In this document: positions 1-8,057 of the stretch, piece after piece
Position numbering within the stretch: position 1 is the first letter of the stretch
Layout: every line of letters begins with the position of its first letter
Source of the DNA: an uncultured Oscillospiraceae bacterium
GTDB lineage: Bacteria; Bacillota; Clostridia; Oscillospirales; Acutalibacteraceae
NCBI GenBank assembly: GCA_900543215.1
Contig: UQQR01000003.1
Location: forward strand, 1 to 64,000
Length of the DNA: 64,000 bases
Direction: 5' to 3'
Notes under the pieces: generated by a model
The model's database searches: none
What the model was told of the DNA's origin: nothing
Seen by the model: the letters and a program-made list of their open reading frames with translations, nothing else
Position numbers and translations under genes: made by a program

Positions 1-70
1 GTATCTACTCATTTCCATTTTAACGGTTTCTTTCCAAATATGCTCTACTTTTTTTCTTGTCTTTTTTGTA

Positions 71-107
71 GGCTCTACTTGTTTACCCCAACATTTATTA
101 TAGAGCC
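71..107. repeat. Short inverted repeat, possible IS end
   Basis: A perfect 7-bp inverted repeat (GGCTCTA at 71-77, TAGAGCC at 101-107) flanks an AT-rich core containing TACCCCAACATTTATTA. On the minus strand the second arm reads as a GGCTCTATAATAAATGT-type end, which reminds me of the terminal repeats of ISL3-family elements. No transposase is visible in the first 188 bases, so this could be the edge of an element lying left of the window or a chance hairpin. Nothing else is seen in 1-140. Confidence 0.25.
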
Positions 108-140
108 TCTTTTTTATACTTGCAATCTTATGTAATAATT

Positions 141-181
141 AATCAGACCTGCACTCCGTATAACAGAGTACAGGTCTGATT
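141..181. terminator. Terminator downstream of spoIVA
   Basis: An 11-bp perfect stem (AATCAGACCTG at 141-151 and CAGGTCTGATT at 171-181), extended inward by ACTC/GAGT, lies just past the spoIVA stop codon. The T-run on the minus-strand side is weak (TTAATTATT), so termination may be incomplete or shared by both strands. Confidence 0.65.
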
Positions 182-188
182 GTCGATT

Positions 189-1667
189 TTAAAGTATTAT
201 ACATACAAGACCGTTACAGCCCTCGTTTATTACTCTTTCAATAGTTTCCTGTATACGCATTCTGGCGTCCGCCGGCATTCTTGAAAGCTTTGTATGCAGG
301 CCCTCGTTTACAAGCTCATGAAGTGATTTGCCGAATATGTTTGAATCCCATATTTTTACCGGATTTTCTTCAAACTCGCTTAAGAGATACATAACAAGGT
401 CTTCGGATTGCTTTTCACTTCCCACAATGGGGCTTACCTCTGTTGTTATATTGGCTTTCATTAGATGTATTGACGGCGCAGAGGCTCTGAGCCTTACTCC
501 GTATCTGCCGCCTTGTTTCATTATTTCGGGTTCTTCAAGCTTAAGGTCTTCGATTTCCGGCATAATTATTCCGTAACCGGTGGCTTCCACCTCGTCGAGG
601 GCGTCCTTAACCTTAGAGTACGCCATTTTGGTAAGCGCCAAATCCTTTATGCTGTCCATCAGCTCTTGTTCGTCGTTAATCACAAGTCCTGTTGTTTCGG
701 CAAGTACCTTGTAGAATAACGAATTGTTGATTTTTATCATTACCGTTGCGCTGCCCGAGCCCAAATCAATGCTTTCTACCGAAACACCGTCTACATTTTT
801 GCTGTCATTAAAAGCGGTTTCAAAGCAGTTTATATCTCTTATGTGATGCATACACTCCGCTGATTTTTTTATGGTTTCGGTCAAATCGGTTCTGAGCCAA
901 TGTTCAAGCGGCAGGGAGTTTATCCATCTCGGGAAATTTATACAGATTTCTTTTATAGGAAATTCAAACAATATTCTTGAAAGGATTTTTTTGATACCTT
1001 CCTCGTCAAGCTCAAGGCAATTTATCGGTTGTACCGGCACACCGTATTTTTCGGTAAGACGGGCGGCCAACGCAGTGGATTCCTCGGATTCGGGATACAT
1101 ACAGTTAAGAAGTATAATGAACGGCTTATTTATGCCTTTCAGCTCTTCTATAACTCTTTCTTCTGCCTCTTCGTATTCACTTCGGGGAATATCGCTTATA
1201 CTTCCGTCGGTTGTAATTACAAGCCCTATGGTGGAATGTTCGTTTATTACCTTTCGGGTTCCGATTTCCGCTGCCATATTGAACGGTATAGGTTCTTCAA
1301 ACCAAGGCGTCATTACCATTCTGGGTTGATCGCCCTCTATATATCCGAGTGCGCTCGGAACTATGTACCCTACGCAATCAATAAGCCTTACATTCATAGC
1401 ACTGGAGTTATCAATGTTAATTTGAACACCCTTTTCGGGAATGAATTTAGGCTCGGTGGTCATTATTGTTCTGCCGGATGAAGATTGCGGAATTTCGTCG
1501 TTTGCCCGCTCCTTTTGGTATTCTTCGGAAATATTCGGAAGTACAAGCTTATCCATAAACTGCTTTATAAAGGTGGATTTCCCGGTGCGTACCGGACCTA
1601 CTACTCCGATATAAATGTCTCCGCCGGTTCTGGCGGCGATGTCCTTGTAAATGCTCACATTTGTCAT
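189..1667 (-). CDS. spoIVA: Stage IV sporulation protein A, spore coat ATPase
   Basis: SpoIVA is the morphogenetic ATPase that polymerises on the outer forespore membrane and forms the base on which coat and cortex are built. The 492-residue product has the same length as the Bacillus subtilis protein and shares its landmarks: N-terminal IYKDIAARTGGDIYIG, the Walker A GPVRTGKST at residues 24-32, MTTEPKF after it, and the conserved C-terminal tail ending NEGCNGLVCIIL. The frame is open for 39 more codons upstream, but the ATG at 1667 is preceded by GGAGGAAAC at ideal spacing and matches the family start. It is the clearest sign that the organism makes endospores. A mother-cell (sigma E) promoter is expected upstream but I could not place it confidently. 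Confidence 0.97.
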   Translation of the reverse strand: MTNVSIYKDIAARTGGDIYIGVVGPVRTGKSTFIKQFMDKLVLPNISEEYQKERANDEIPQSSSGRTIMTTEPKFIPEKGVQINIDNSSAMNVRLIDCVGYIVPSALGYIEGDQPRMVMTPWFEEPIPFNMAAEIGTRKVINEHSTIGLVITTDGSISDIPRSEYEEAEERVIEELKGINKPFIILLNCMYPESEESTALAARLTEKYGVPVQPINCLELDEEGIKKILSRILFEFPIKEICINFPRWINSLPLEHWLRTDLTETIKKSAECMHHIRDINCFETAFNDSKNVDGVSVESIDLGSGSATVMIKINNSLFYKVLAETTGLVINDEQELMDSIKDLALTKMAYSKVKDALDEVEATGYGIIMPEIEDLKLEEPEIMKQGGRYGVRLRASAPSIHLMKANITTEVSPIVGSEKQSEDLVMYLLSEFEENPVKIWDSNIFGKSLHELVNEGLHTKLSRMPADARMRIQETIERVINEGCNGLVCIIL

Positions 1668-1852
1668 AATGTTTCCTCCATACGCTTTCAACTCACGGCA
1701 GTTAAACTGTCTTTTGGTAAAGCATATGACGGCACAGCTTGATTTATGACAGCAGAGAAACGCGGGATTTTGAATAAATTTCAAAATTCACCTTGTTTTA
1801 CCGAGTTATTTGTGGTATTATTTTAGAAGGTAGATAAAGGAGATATGTAGTT

Positions 1853-2224
1853 ATGCATTTGCAGGAATCCGGTGAGATGTATCTGGAAACCATTTTGATA
1901 CTCAGCAGAAAAAGTCAATTTGTGCGATCAATTGATGTAAGCGAGTATATGAATTTTTCAAAACCCAGTGTGAGCCGCGCAATAGGACTTTTGAAATCGG
2001 GCGGATACATTAATGTAGACAGAAGCGGTTATATTACTCTTACCGATTCCGGCAATGAGATAGCCTGCAAAATATATGAGCGGCACAATGTCCTGTCTGA
2101 ATTTTTACAGAACATAGGGGTAGATGAAGAAACTGCTACGGCAGACGCATGTAAAATAGAGCATAACATAAGCGACGAGACCTTCGAGGCGCTTAAAAGA
2201 CATATAAAATTATTTGAAAAATAA
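1853..2224 (+). CDS. DtxR/MntR-family metal-dependent regulator
   Basis: A 123-residue DNA-binding protein of the DtxR/MntR family, which senses Mn2+ or Fe2+ and represses metal uptake genes. Residues 1-60 form the winged helix-turn-helix, with SEYMNFSKPSVSRAI as the recognition region. The second half is the dimerisation/metal domain, with the family signature CKIEHNISDETFEALKRH near the C terminus. It lacks the SH3-like third domain of DtxR, as MntR does. AAAGGAGAT precedes the ATG. It stands alone, divergent from spoIVA, with no metal transporter beside it in this window, so its targets are unknown. Confidence 0.85.
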   Translation: MHLQESGEMYLETILILSRKSQFVRSIDVSEYMNFSKPSVSRAIGLLKSGGYINVDRSGYITLTDSGNEIACKIYERHNVLSEFLQNIGVDEETATADACKIEHNISDETFEALKRHIKLFEK

Positions 2225-2260
2225 AAGAACCGACGGAAGTGAGCTTCCGTCGGTTCTTTT
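2223..2260. terminator. Bidirectional terminator between mntR-like and rpiR-like genes
   Basis: A perfect 17-bp inverted repeat (AAAAGAACCGACGGAAG and its complement) with a TGAG loop and T-runs on both strands separates two convergent genes. It begins within the stop codon of one gene and ends within the stop codon of the other. Confidence 0.9.
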
Positions 2261-3098
2261 AGTATTTTTTGTTTTGCAAGGCAATTTCCGTATTATAAAT
2301 AGCCTGTACTGCGGCTTTATCGAGATTTATAACGATATAGGTATAAATCGCGTCAAATATGGTGAGCTGGGCTATTCTTGAACTCATACCGAGTATCGAG
2401 TGCTTGGTTTCCTCCGATTTTGTAAAAAGCGTTATATCCGACGCTTCAACAATAGGCGATGCGGCGTAATTTGTTATTCCTATGGTTGCGGCGCCGCCTA
2501 TTTTTGAAAGTCGCAGAGCTTCGACAATATCTTTTGAAGAACCGGAGTGCGAAATTCCGATTGCAACGCTTCTGCGGTCAAGATGCGAGGCAATTATCGC
2601 CTGCATATGGTTATCAGTACAGCTTTGTGCGTCAAGACCGAGCCTTAAAAATTTGTGCGCGGCGTCCATAGCTATTGCAGCGGAGTTACCGAGCCCGAAT
2701 ACGGCTATCCTTTGCGCGTTCATTATAGTGTTTGCGGCCTTTTCGAGCGCGGTCGCATCAAGAATACTTTCTGTACTTTGTAAAGAGACGGAAATATCAT
2801 TAATTCTCTTTTTGAAAATTTCGAAACAACTGTCCGTTTTCTTTATTTCGTTTCCTACGGACGAGGTTGAGCCGATTTCTCCCGCAATTCCAATTTTGAG
2901 TGCCTGAAAGCCCTCAAATCCGAGCCGTCTTGAAAAACGCACGACCGTAGCGTCGCCGCATCCGCATTTTTCGGCAAGCTCTGTAACCGAGAAGCTGACC
3001 ACGCTTTGGGTATTGCCTGTTATGTAATCGGCAATTTTTTTTTCGCCCGGTCCCATTTCCGAATATAGCCTTCTTATTTTGTGCAAGGTTGATTCCAT
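2259..3098 (-). CDS. RpiR/MurR-family sugar-phosphate regulator
   Basis: A 279-residue regulator with an N-terminal HTH_6 helix-turn-helix (about residues 1-75; SVTELAEKCGCGDATVVRFS is the core) and a C-terminal SIS domain (about 115-245; VFGLGNSAAIAMDAAHKF) that normally binds a phosphorylated sugar. It is transcribed away from the ten-gene catabolic cluster that starts 150 bases to its right, the classic place for a local repressor or activator whose effector is a pathway intermediate. ATG at 3098; palindromic sites in the intergenic gap are described separately. The effector cannot be read from the sequence. Confidence 0.88.
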   Translation of the reverse strand: MESTLHKIRRLYSEMGPGEKKIADYITGNTQSVVSFSVTELAEKCGCGDATVVRFSRRLGFEGFQALKIGIAGEIGSTSSVGNEIKKTDSCFEIFKKRINDISVSLQSTESILDATALEKAANTIMNAQRIAVFGLGNSAAIAMDAAHKFLRLGLDAQSCTDNHMQAIIASHLDRRSVAIGISHSGSSKDIVEALRLSKIGGAATIGITNYAASPIVEASDITLFTKSEETKHSILGMSSRIAQLTIFDAIYTYIVINLDKAAVQAIYNTEIALQNKKY

Positions 3099-3112
3099 TA
3101 TATATCACCAAA

Positions 3113-3183
3113 TGAAAATAATTTCCATTATTGTAGCATTTTTTTTTAAAAAAGTCAATGAAACAAAAATAATTTTTGTTTTC
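3113..3183. promoter_or_regulatory. Candidate RpiR-type operators
   Basis: Two palindromes occupy the gap between the regulator and the cluster. The first, TGAAAATAATTTCCA (3113-3127), pairs at 6 of 7 positions around a central A and resembles the TGAAA...TTTCA sites of RpiR/MurR regulators. The second spans 3160-3183, reads GAAACAAAAAT followed by its near-complement, and abuts the -35 box of the proposed cluster promoter. Assignment to this regulator is inference. Confidence 0.5.
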
Positions 3184-3186
3184 GGG

Positions 3187-3215
3187 TTGATTGTGGGGCG
3201 GTTATCTGTTATCTT
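3187..3215 (+). promoter_or_regulatory. Proposed promoter of the ETF-linked sugar cluster
   Basis: TTGATT (3187-3192) and TATCTT (3210-3215) are separated by 17 bases and lie 33 bases before the first gene's start, just downstream of the longer palindrome. The -10 match is modest, so an activated promoter is possible. Confidence 0.45.
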
Positions 3216-3247
3216 TAATATATAAAATTTTAAAAAGGGGGGATAAT

Positions 3248-4651
3248 ATGCTTAGCTACAAAGTGAAAATAGGCCTTGTACCTATGCGCAGAAACACAAC
3301 AAACCGTCCGGCTAAGACTTTTCTTACCTGGGTCTCCGCAGAGGAACGGGGACATAGGTTTGTAGACTACATAGAAAAGAACTTTTCAAGCGAAAATGTT
3401 TCTTTTACAGACAGCAGGGGACTTGGCTGTGCAGACTTGATTTATGACGATAAAACCGCCGCCGATTTGGTGGAGCGCTTCAAGAAGGAAGATGTCGATG
3501 CGGTAGTTATCATAAACTGCAACTTTGGAAACGAGGAAGCGGCGGCTGATATTGCCAAAGCTCTCGGTAAGCCGGTGCTTTTGTGGGCTCCGCTTGACGA
3601 CGAGTATTACAAGGACGGTATGAGACCTACCGATTCCCAGTGCGGTCTGTTCGGTGTTTCCCGTCAGATGCAGCGTTATCATATTCCGTTTTCTCACCTG
3701 CCATGTTGCCGTGTTGAGTCCGATGAATTTAAAAACGGCTTTGACAGCTTTGTCCGCGTGGCATGTATGGTTAAAAACTTTAAGGGTATGAGAATAGGTC
3801 AGGTTGGCGCCCGTCCCGCTCCGTTCTTCTCGGTTATTTGGAACGAGGGTGAGTTAATGGAGAAATTCGGCATTAAAATAATTCCCATTAACTTTGCTAT
3901 TATTGAGCAGAGAATGAGGTCTGCCGAGAAGGATTATGCGGACGAAATAGCAGAGTATGAGCAGTATTTCCTTACCAACTACGAGCTTGACGATCTGACA
4001 CCAAAATACATTAAACCGATGGCGACGATGACCGCGATGTATAAGCACCTTTTTGATGAGTTTAACCTTGATGTTATTTCGGCTGAATGTTGGACCGCTA
4101 CGCCGATTATGTTTGACGGCTTGGCTCCCTGTGCGCTTTACGGCCTGCTCAACGAAATGGGTCTTATGATTTCCTGCGAAAGCGATATACACTGCGCTAT
4201 GACTATGGCACTTATGAAATCCGCAACACTCGGCAAAGGCAGGCCGCTGTTCGGTGAATTTACGGTTCGTCATCCCGAGAATAAAAACGCCGAGCTTTTG
4301 TGGCACTGCGGACCGTTCCCGGTAAGTGAAAAGGCGGAAGGTACAAAGGCACGTCTTGTAAATCAGCGTGCGTGGCTCAGAGGCAGAGACGGCGAATACA
4401 CAGTAGCCCGTATTGACCAGGAGTACGGAGATTATATGATATTACCGCTTATTTGCCATACTACCGAGGGTCCCGAGACCCACGGTACATATATATGGGG
4501 TGAATTTGAAGATTTACAGGCAGTTGAGGACAGATTGCTTGACGGTCCGTACATCCACCACTTTGTTGAAATGAACGGCGATTACAGAAAAGAAATCAAA
4601 GAGTTCTGTAAGTATTTCCCCAACCTTAAGGTTGATGAAACAATTAAATAA
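3248..4651 (+). CDS. L-fucose/L-arabinose isomerase-fold protein
   Basis: A 467-residue member of the FucI/AraA-related isomerases, which interconvert aldoses and ketoses using a divalent metal. Candidate metal ligands in the expected order are the Glu of AECWTATP, the Asp of CESDIHCAM and the His of LWHCGPF. The family is broad (true L-fucose isomerase is about 590 residues) and includes proteins of unknown substrate, so the sugar is not assigned. The start is the ATG after the GGGGGG-rich ribosome site; an in-frame ATG 19 codons earlier has none. It is the first gene of the cluster, followed 17 bases later by an FAD oxidoreductase. Its role is probably to present a ketose, or an acid of one, to the kinases and aldolase downstream. 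Confidence 0.8.
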   Translation: MLSYKVKIGLVPMRRNTTNRPAKTFLTWVSAEERGHRFVDYIEKNFSSENVSFTDSRGLGCADLIYDDKTAADLVERFKKEDVDAVVIINCNFGNEEAAADIAKALGKPVLLWAPLDDEYYKDGMRPTDSQCGLFGVSRQMQRYHIPFSHLPCCRVESDEFKNGFDSFVRVACMVKNFKGMRIGQVGARPAPFFSVIWNEGELMEKFGIKIIPINFAIIEQRMRSAEKDYADEIAEYEQYFLTNYELDDLTPKYIKPMATMTAMYKHLFDEFNLDVISAECWTATPIMFDGLAPCALYGLLNEMGLMISCESDIHCAMTMALMKSATLGKGRPLFGEFTVRHPENKNAELLWHCGPFPVSEKAEGTKARLVNQRAWLRGRDGEYTVARIDQEYGDYMILPLICHTTEGPETHGTYIWGEFEDLQAVEDRLLDGPYIHHFVEMNGDYRKEIKEFCKYFPNLKVDETIK

Positions 4652-4668
4652 TTAAAGGAGATATAAAA

Positions 4669-6105
4669 ATGCAATATCAGATGAACGAATTTTTATTTGC
4701 AATGATATTAACTGAGCTTGAGGACGCGGTGGGCAAGGAAAACTGCTCTACCCGTGCGATAGACAGAGTTACCCACAGCGTTGACTACTACTGGCTTTCC
4801 CGTATGTGGGCAGACCGCGGATGCCGTATGCCCGAGGCTGACATAATCGTATGCCCGAAGGACGCCGAAGAGGTTTCAAAGGTAGTTAAAATCGCTAACT
4901 ACTATAAGCTCCCCGTTACCACATGGGGCGCAGGCGGCGGCACACAGGGCGGCGCTATACCGGTTTGCGGCGGAATACTTCTTGATACCAAGCGTATGAA
5001 CAAGATTTATGAAGTTAATACCGAGGGTATGTACATAGAGTGCGGCACAGGCGCTATATATAAGCATATTGAGTGGGCGGCAAACGAGGTAGGCAAGGCT
5101 ACTATGCATTATCCGTCAAGCCTTACCTGTTCTACCGTCGGCGGATTTTTGGCGCACAGAGGTATAGGCGTTTGCTCTACCAAATACGGCAAGATTGACG
5201 ATATGGTACTCCAAATGGAGGTTGTACTGCCGAACGGCGATATAATCAATACCTCTTCCGCTCCGAAGCATGCCGCAGGACCCGACTTGAACCAGATATT
5301 CATAGGCTCTGAGGGTACGCTCGGCATTATAACAAAGGCTCAGATAAGAATATTCGACCAGCCCGAAGAACGCCGTTTCAGAGGCTTCCTGTTCCAGGAT
5401 ATGACCGGTGCGTTTAAGGCGGCTCGCGAGCTTCTTCAGAAATTCAAGCCCTCTGTTATGCGTCTTTATGACGAGGCGGAGACCGCTTCCCTTATAAAGA
5501 AGATTGTAGGCGTTGAGCGCAAGGGCGCGTTTATGAATGTAGCTTATGAAGGCGACCGTGAAATGGTAGAGGTTGAGGAGAAAATTCTTCTTAAGACCTT
5601 CGCAAAGTACGGTGCTGAGGATATGGGCAGCGACTACGGCAAAAAGTGGTGGGATGAAAAGATTACATTCTTCTATCCCGGATATATGATGGATATTCCG
5701 CAAATGTTCGGTACAATGGATACCATTGCTCCTTACGGTAAGATTGAAGAAATCTACTGGGCAATGAAAGAAGCCATTGAAACGAACTTCCCGCAGGCTA
5801 AGTTTATAGCCCACTTCTCACACTGGTACGAGTGGGGCGCAATGGTTTATGACCGCTTTATCATAGATGGTAAGGATGTACCGAAGGATCCTGTTGAGGC
5901 TCTCCGTCTCCATCAGGCAGTTTGGACCTGCGGCGTTCGTACGGCGTTGGCTCACGGCGGCGTTGTAAACGACCACCACGGCGTCGGCATCAAGCTCGGC
6001 AGACTTATGAAAGAGCAGTACGGTCCTGCAATGCAGGTATTTGAAGGTCTTAAAAAATCGCTTGACCCGAACGGCATAATGAATCCGTTTAAGTTAGGTC
6101 TTTAA
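4669..6105 (+). CDS. FAD-binding oxidoreductase, AGPS/GlcD-like
   Basis: A 478-residue flavoprotein of the vanillyl-alcohol-oxidase superfamily, the group of glycolate oxidase GlcD, D-lactate dehydrogenase and alkyl-DHAP synthase. The FAD_binding_4 domain covers about residues 45-225 (PKDAEEVSKVVKIANYY, TWGAGGGTQGG, HYPSSLTCSTVGG, IGSEGTLGIIT) and the C-terminal oxidase domain the remainder, ending with NDHHGVG, like the HHG motif of AGPS, and DPNGIMNPFK. It probably oxidises a 2-hydroxy acid or similar alcohol. The next gene is an Fe-S protein and the cluster ends with an ETF, which suggests electrons leave through those carriers rather than to oxygen. The physiological substrate is unknown. 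AAAGGAGATATAAAA precedes the start. Confidence 0.85.
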   Translation: MQYQMNEFLFAMILTELEDAVGKENCSTRAIDRVTHSVDYYWLSRMWADRGCRMPEADIIVCPKDAEEVSKVVKIANYYKLPVTTWGAGGGTQGGAIPVCGGILLDTKRMNKIYEVNTEGMYIECGTGAIYKHIEWAANEVGKATMHYPSSLTCSTVGGFLAHRGIGVCSTKYGKIDDMVLQMEVVLPNGDIINTSSAPKHAAGPDLNQIFIGSEGTLGIITKAQIRIFDQPEERRFRGFLFQDMTGAFKAARELLQKFKPSVMRLYDEAETASLIKKIVGVERKGAFMNVAYEGDREMVEVEEKILLKTFAKYGAEDMGSDYGKKWWDEKITFFYPGYMMDIPQMFGTMDTIAPYGKIEEIYWAMKEAIETNFPQAKFIAHFSHWYEWGAMVYDRFIIDGKDVPKDPVEALRLHQAVWTCGVRTALAHGGVVNDHHGVGIKLGRLMKEQYGPAMQVFEGLKKSLDPNGIMNPFKLGL

Positions 6106-6122
6106 TAGGGGAGGAAATGAAA

Positions 6123-7211
6123 ATGAATTTATCTGATAAAGCTAAACAGCATGTTGATTCCTGCCGCTTTTGCTGGATGTGCCACCACATCTGTCCGATA
6201 GGCAATGCAACAGGTCATGAAAGAAGCACAGCCCGTGCCCGTGCGCTCGGTATTTCGCTTGTAAACCGTAACGCTATCGAGCTTTCGGAAATAATGGATA
6301 ATATATACGAGTGCTGCACCTGCGGCGGCTGTGTTAATGTTTGCGTTACCGGCTGGGATCCTGTTATGTTTACTAAGGAGACAAGGCTCAAGGCGGCGCT
6401 TGAAGGTGCTTTGCCTGAATATATAAACAAGCTTGTGGATAACTGCCTTGAAACCGGCAATGCCTACGGCTTGACCGAAATTTCGGCTGACCTTAAAAAA
6501 GCTGTTGAAGCTCACTCCGCTAAGACCGATACGCTCCTTTATTTGGGCGTAGACGCACGCTATAAGGTAGCTTGTCAGGCTGTAAAGGCAATAAAGGTGC
6601 TTGAAAAGGCAGGCGTGGAGTTTACCGTGCTCGCCGACGAACCGGCAGACGGCTCACAGCTTGATTTCCTTATCAGTGCGGCTGATGAGACAAAGAAGCA
6701 GATGGAAGCCGCGGCAAAGGTATTCGGCGAGTACAAGACCGTTGTTCTTTATGACCCGAACGACGCTAAGACCGTAAAACAGCTTTACAAGGAATACGGC
6801 ATTGAGGTAAAGGCTGACGCCGTTACATATACCTCGTTTGTAGCAGGACTTTTAAAGGATGGAAAGTTAAAGGCAAACAATACCGGCAAGACCGTTGTTT
6901 TCCAAGACCCGTATCAGCTTTCCCGTGATCTTGAGGAAACCGAGGAGCCGCGCGAGATAATAAAGGCTTATGCCACTCTGCACGAAATGCTTTTAAATCG
7001 CAAGGAAACGGTTTGGGCAGGAAATCTCTTAATGGCGGAATATCTCCCCGATGTTATAAACGAGGTTGCCGCACGCAGACTTTACAATGTTGAAAGCATA
7101 CACGAAGATACAGTTGTTACTGCCTGTGTTTCGGAATATGCGGCATTAAAGTCCGTAAAACAGGATAAAATTGAGGTTCTTTCAATCGAAGATTTGATAT
7201 TAGGAGAATAA
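6123..7211 (+). CDS. Small two-cluster Fe-S electron-transfer protein, GlcF/HdrD-like
   Basis: The N-terminal 100 residues carry two CxxCxxCxxxC motifs (CRFCWMCHHICP and CCTCGGCVNVC), each able to hold a 4Fe-4S cluster, as in GlcF and LldE/LutA partners of GlcD-type flavoproteins. The rest aligns in outline with the CCG domain, but the expected cysteine positions are gone: the usual DPCHLGR-like stretch reads DPYQLSR, and no CCG motif follows. The protein therefore probably only relays electrons. It follows its flavoprotein by 17 bases. The ATG at 6123 fits the GGGGAGG site better than the ATG at 6117. Together with the flavoprotein it forms a plausible two-subunit dehydrogenase. Confidence 0.82.
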   Translation: MNLSDKAKQHVDSCRFCWMCHHICPIGNATGHERSTARARALGISLVNRNAIELSEIMDNIYECCTCGGCVNVCVTGWDPVMFTKETRLKAALEGALPEYINKLVDNCLETGNAYGLTEISADLKKAVEAHSAKTDTLLYLGVDARYKVACQAVKAIKVLEKAGVEFTVLADEPADGSQLDFLISAADETKKQMEAAAKVFGEYKTVVLYDPNDAKTVKQLYKEYGIEVKADAVTYTSFVAGLLKDGKLKANNTGKTVVFQDPYQLSRDLEETEEPREIIKAYATLHEMLLNRKETVWAGNLLMAEYLPDVINEVAARRLYNVESIHEDTVVTACVSEYAALKSVKQDKIEVLSIEDLILGE

Positions 7212-7213
7212 CA

Positions 7214-8053
7214 ATGTTAGTTACTTTACAAGAAATAATCGGAATGGCGGAAAAAGGTAATTATTGTATACCTGCGTTTAATGTATACAATACAGAGACC
7301 GTTATGGGCGTGTTTGACGCGGCTGAAGAGGCGAAAGCACCTGTTATTATGCAGGTTTATCCCCGTCTTTTTAATGAGTATGTCGGTTATTATTTAGCAC
7401 CGGCTATTTTGGCGGCGGCTAAAAAGGCTACCGTGCCTGTTTGTTTCCATCTTGACCACGGTCCGAGCGAGGCTGAGGTTATGAAGGCGTTAAGGCTCGG
7501 CGCTACCGGCATTATGCTCGACGGCTCTACACATCCGTTTGAGGAAAATGTTGCGCTTACAAAGCACATTGTGGAAAGCTGTAAGGCAATAGGCGTAGGC
7601 GTTGAGGGTGAGCTCGGTCACATAGGCAGTGTTAACGACGACGCTATGGACGAGTTTACCAGCCCCGAAGAGGCCGCAGAATTTGTGAAAAATGTAGATG
7701 TTACCTGCCTTGCGGTGCTTGTGGGCAACGCGCACGGTCACTACAAAAAGCCCCCGAAGCTTGATATTGAAAGAATAGCGGCTATAAGAAAGGCAACAAA
7801 CGGTATTCCGCTTGTTCTGCACGGCGGTTCGGGTATTCCGGACGATCAGGTTAAGGCGGCAATAAACGCAGGTATTCGCAAAATGAATATCGGCACTGAT
7901 GTTTGTTGCGCTTTTGCGGACGGCACACTTGAAAGTCTTAATGACCCGACAAGAAGCCTTGCGGTTGATATGTTTATGAAAAAACCGATAGAGAGTGTTA
8001 AAAAGCTTGCACTTTCGAAGATAGCGCTTACAGGCGCGGGCGGAAAGGCGTAA
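7214..8053 (+). CDS. Class II ketose-bisphosphate aldolase
   Basis: A 279-residue zinc-dependent aldolase of the FbaA/GatY/IolJ family, which splits a ketose (bis)phosphate into dihydroxyacetone phosphate and an aldehyde. Metal-binding and catalytic motifs are present: FHLDHG, GVEGELGHIG, GNAHGHYK, and the phosphate-binding LHGGSGIPDD. The family also serves tagatose-, fuculose- and deoxyketogluconate-phosphate pathways, so the cleavage product is open. It starts 2 bases after the preceding stop, with GGAG within the end of that gene, pointing to translational coupling. In the myo-inositol pathway an IolJ aldolase works with an IolB isomerase and a PfkB-type IolC kinase; relatives of all three are adjacent here. 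Confidence 0.9.
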   Translation: MLVTLQEIIGMAEKGNYCIPAFNVYNTETVMGVFDAAEEAKAPVIMQVYPRLFNEYVGYYLAPAILAAAKKATVPVCFHLDHGPSEAEVMKALRLGATGIMLDGSTHPFEENVALTKHIVESCKAIGVGVEGELGHIGSVNDDAMDEFTSPEEAAEFVKNVDVTCLAVLVGNAHGHYKKPPKLDIERIAAIRKATNGIPLVLHGGSGIPDDQVKAAINAGIRKMNIGTDVCCAFADGTLESLNDPTRSLAVDMFMKKPIESVKKLALSKIALTGAGGKA

Positions 8054-8057
8054 ACAA

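Noticed and set aside
3248..4651. Naming the first cluster gene fucI
   Set aside because: It is more than 100 residues shorter than true L-fucose isomerase and the family has many members of unknown substrate; no fucose permease or mutarotase is nearby.
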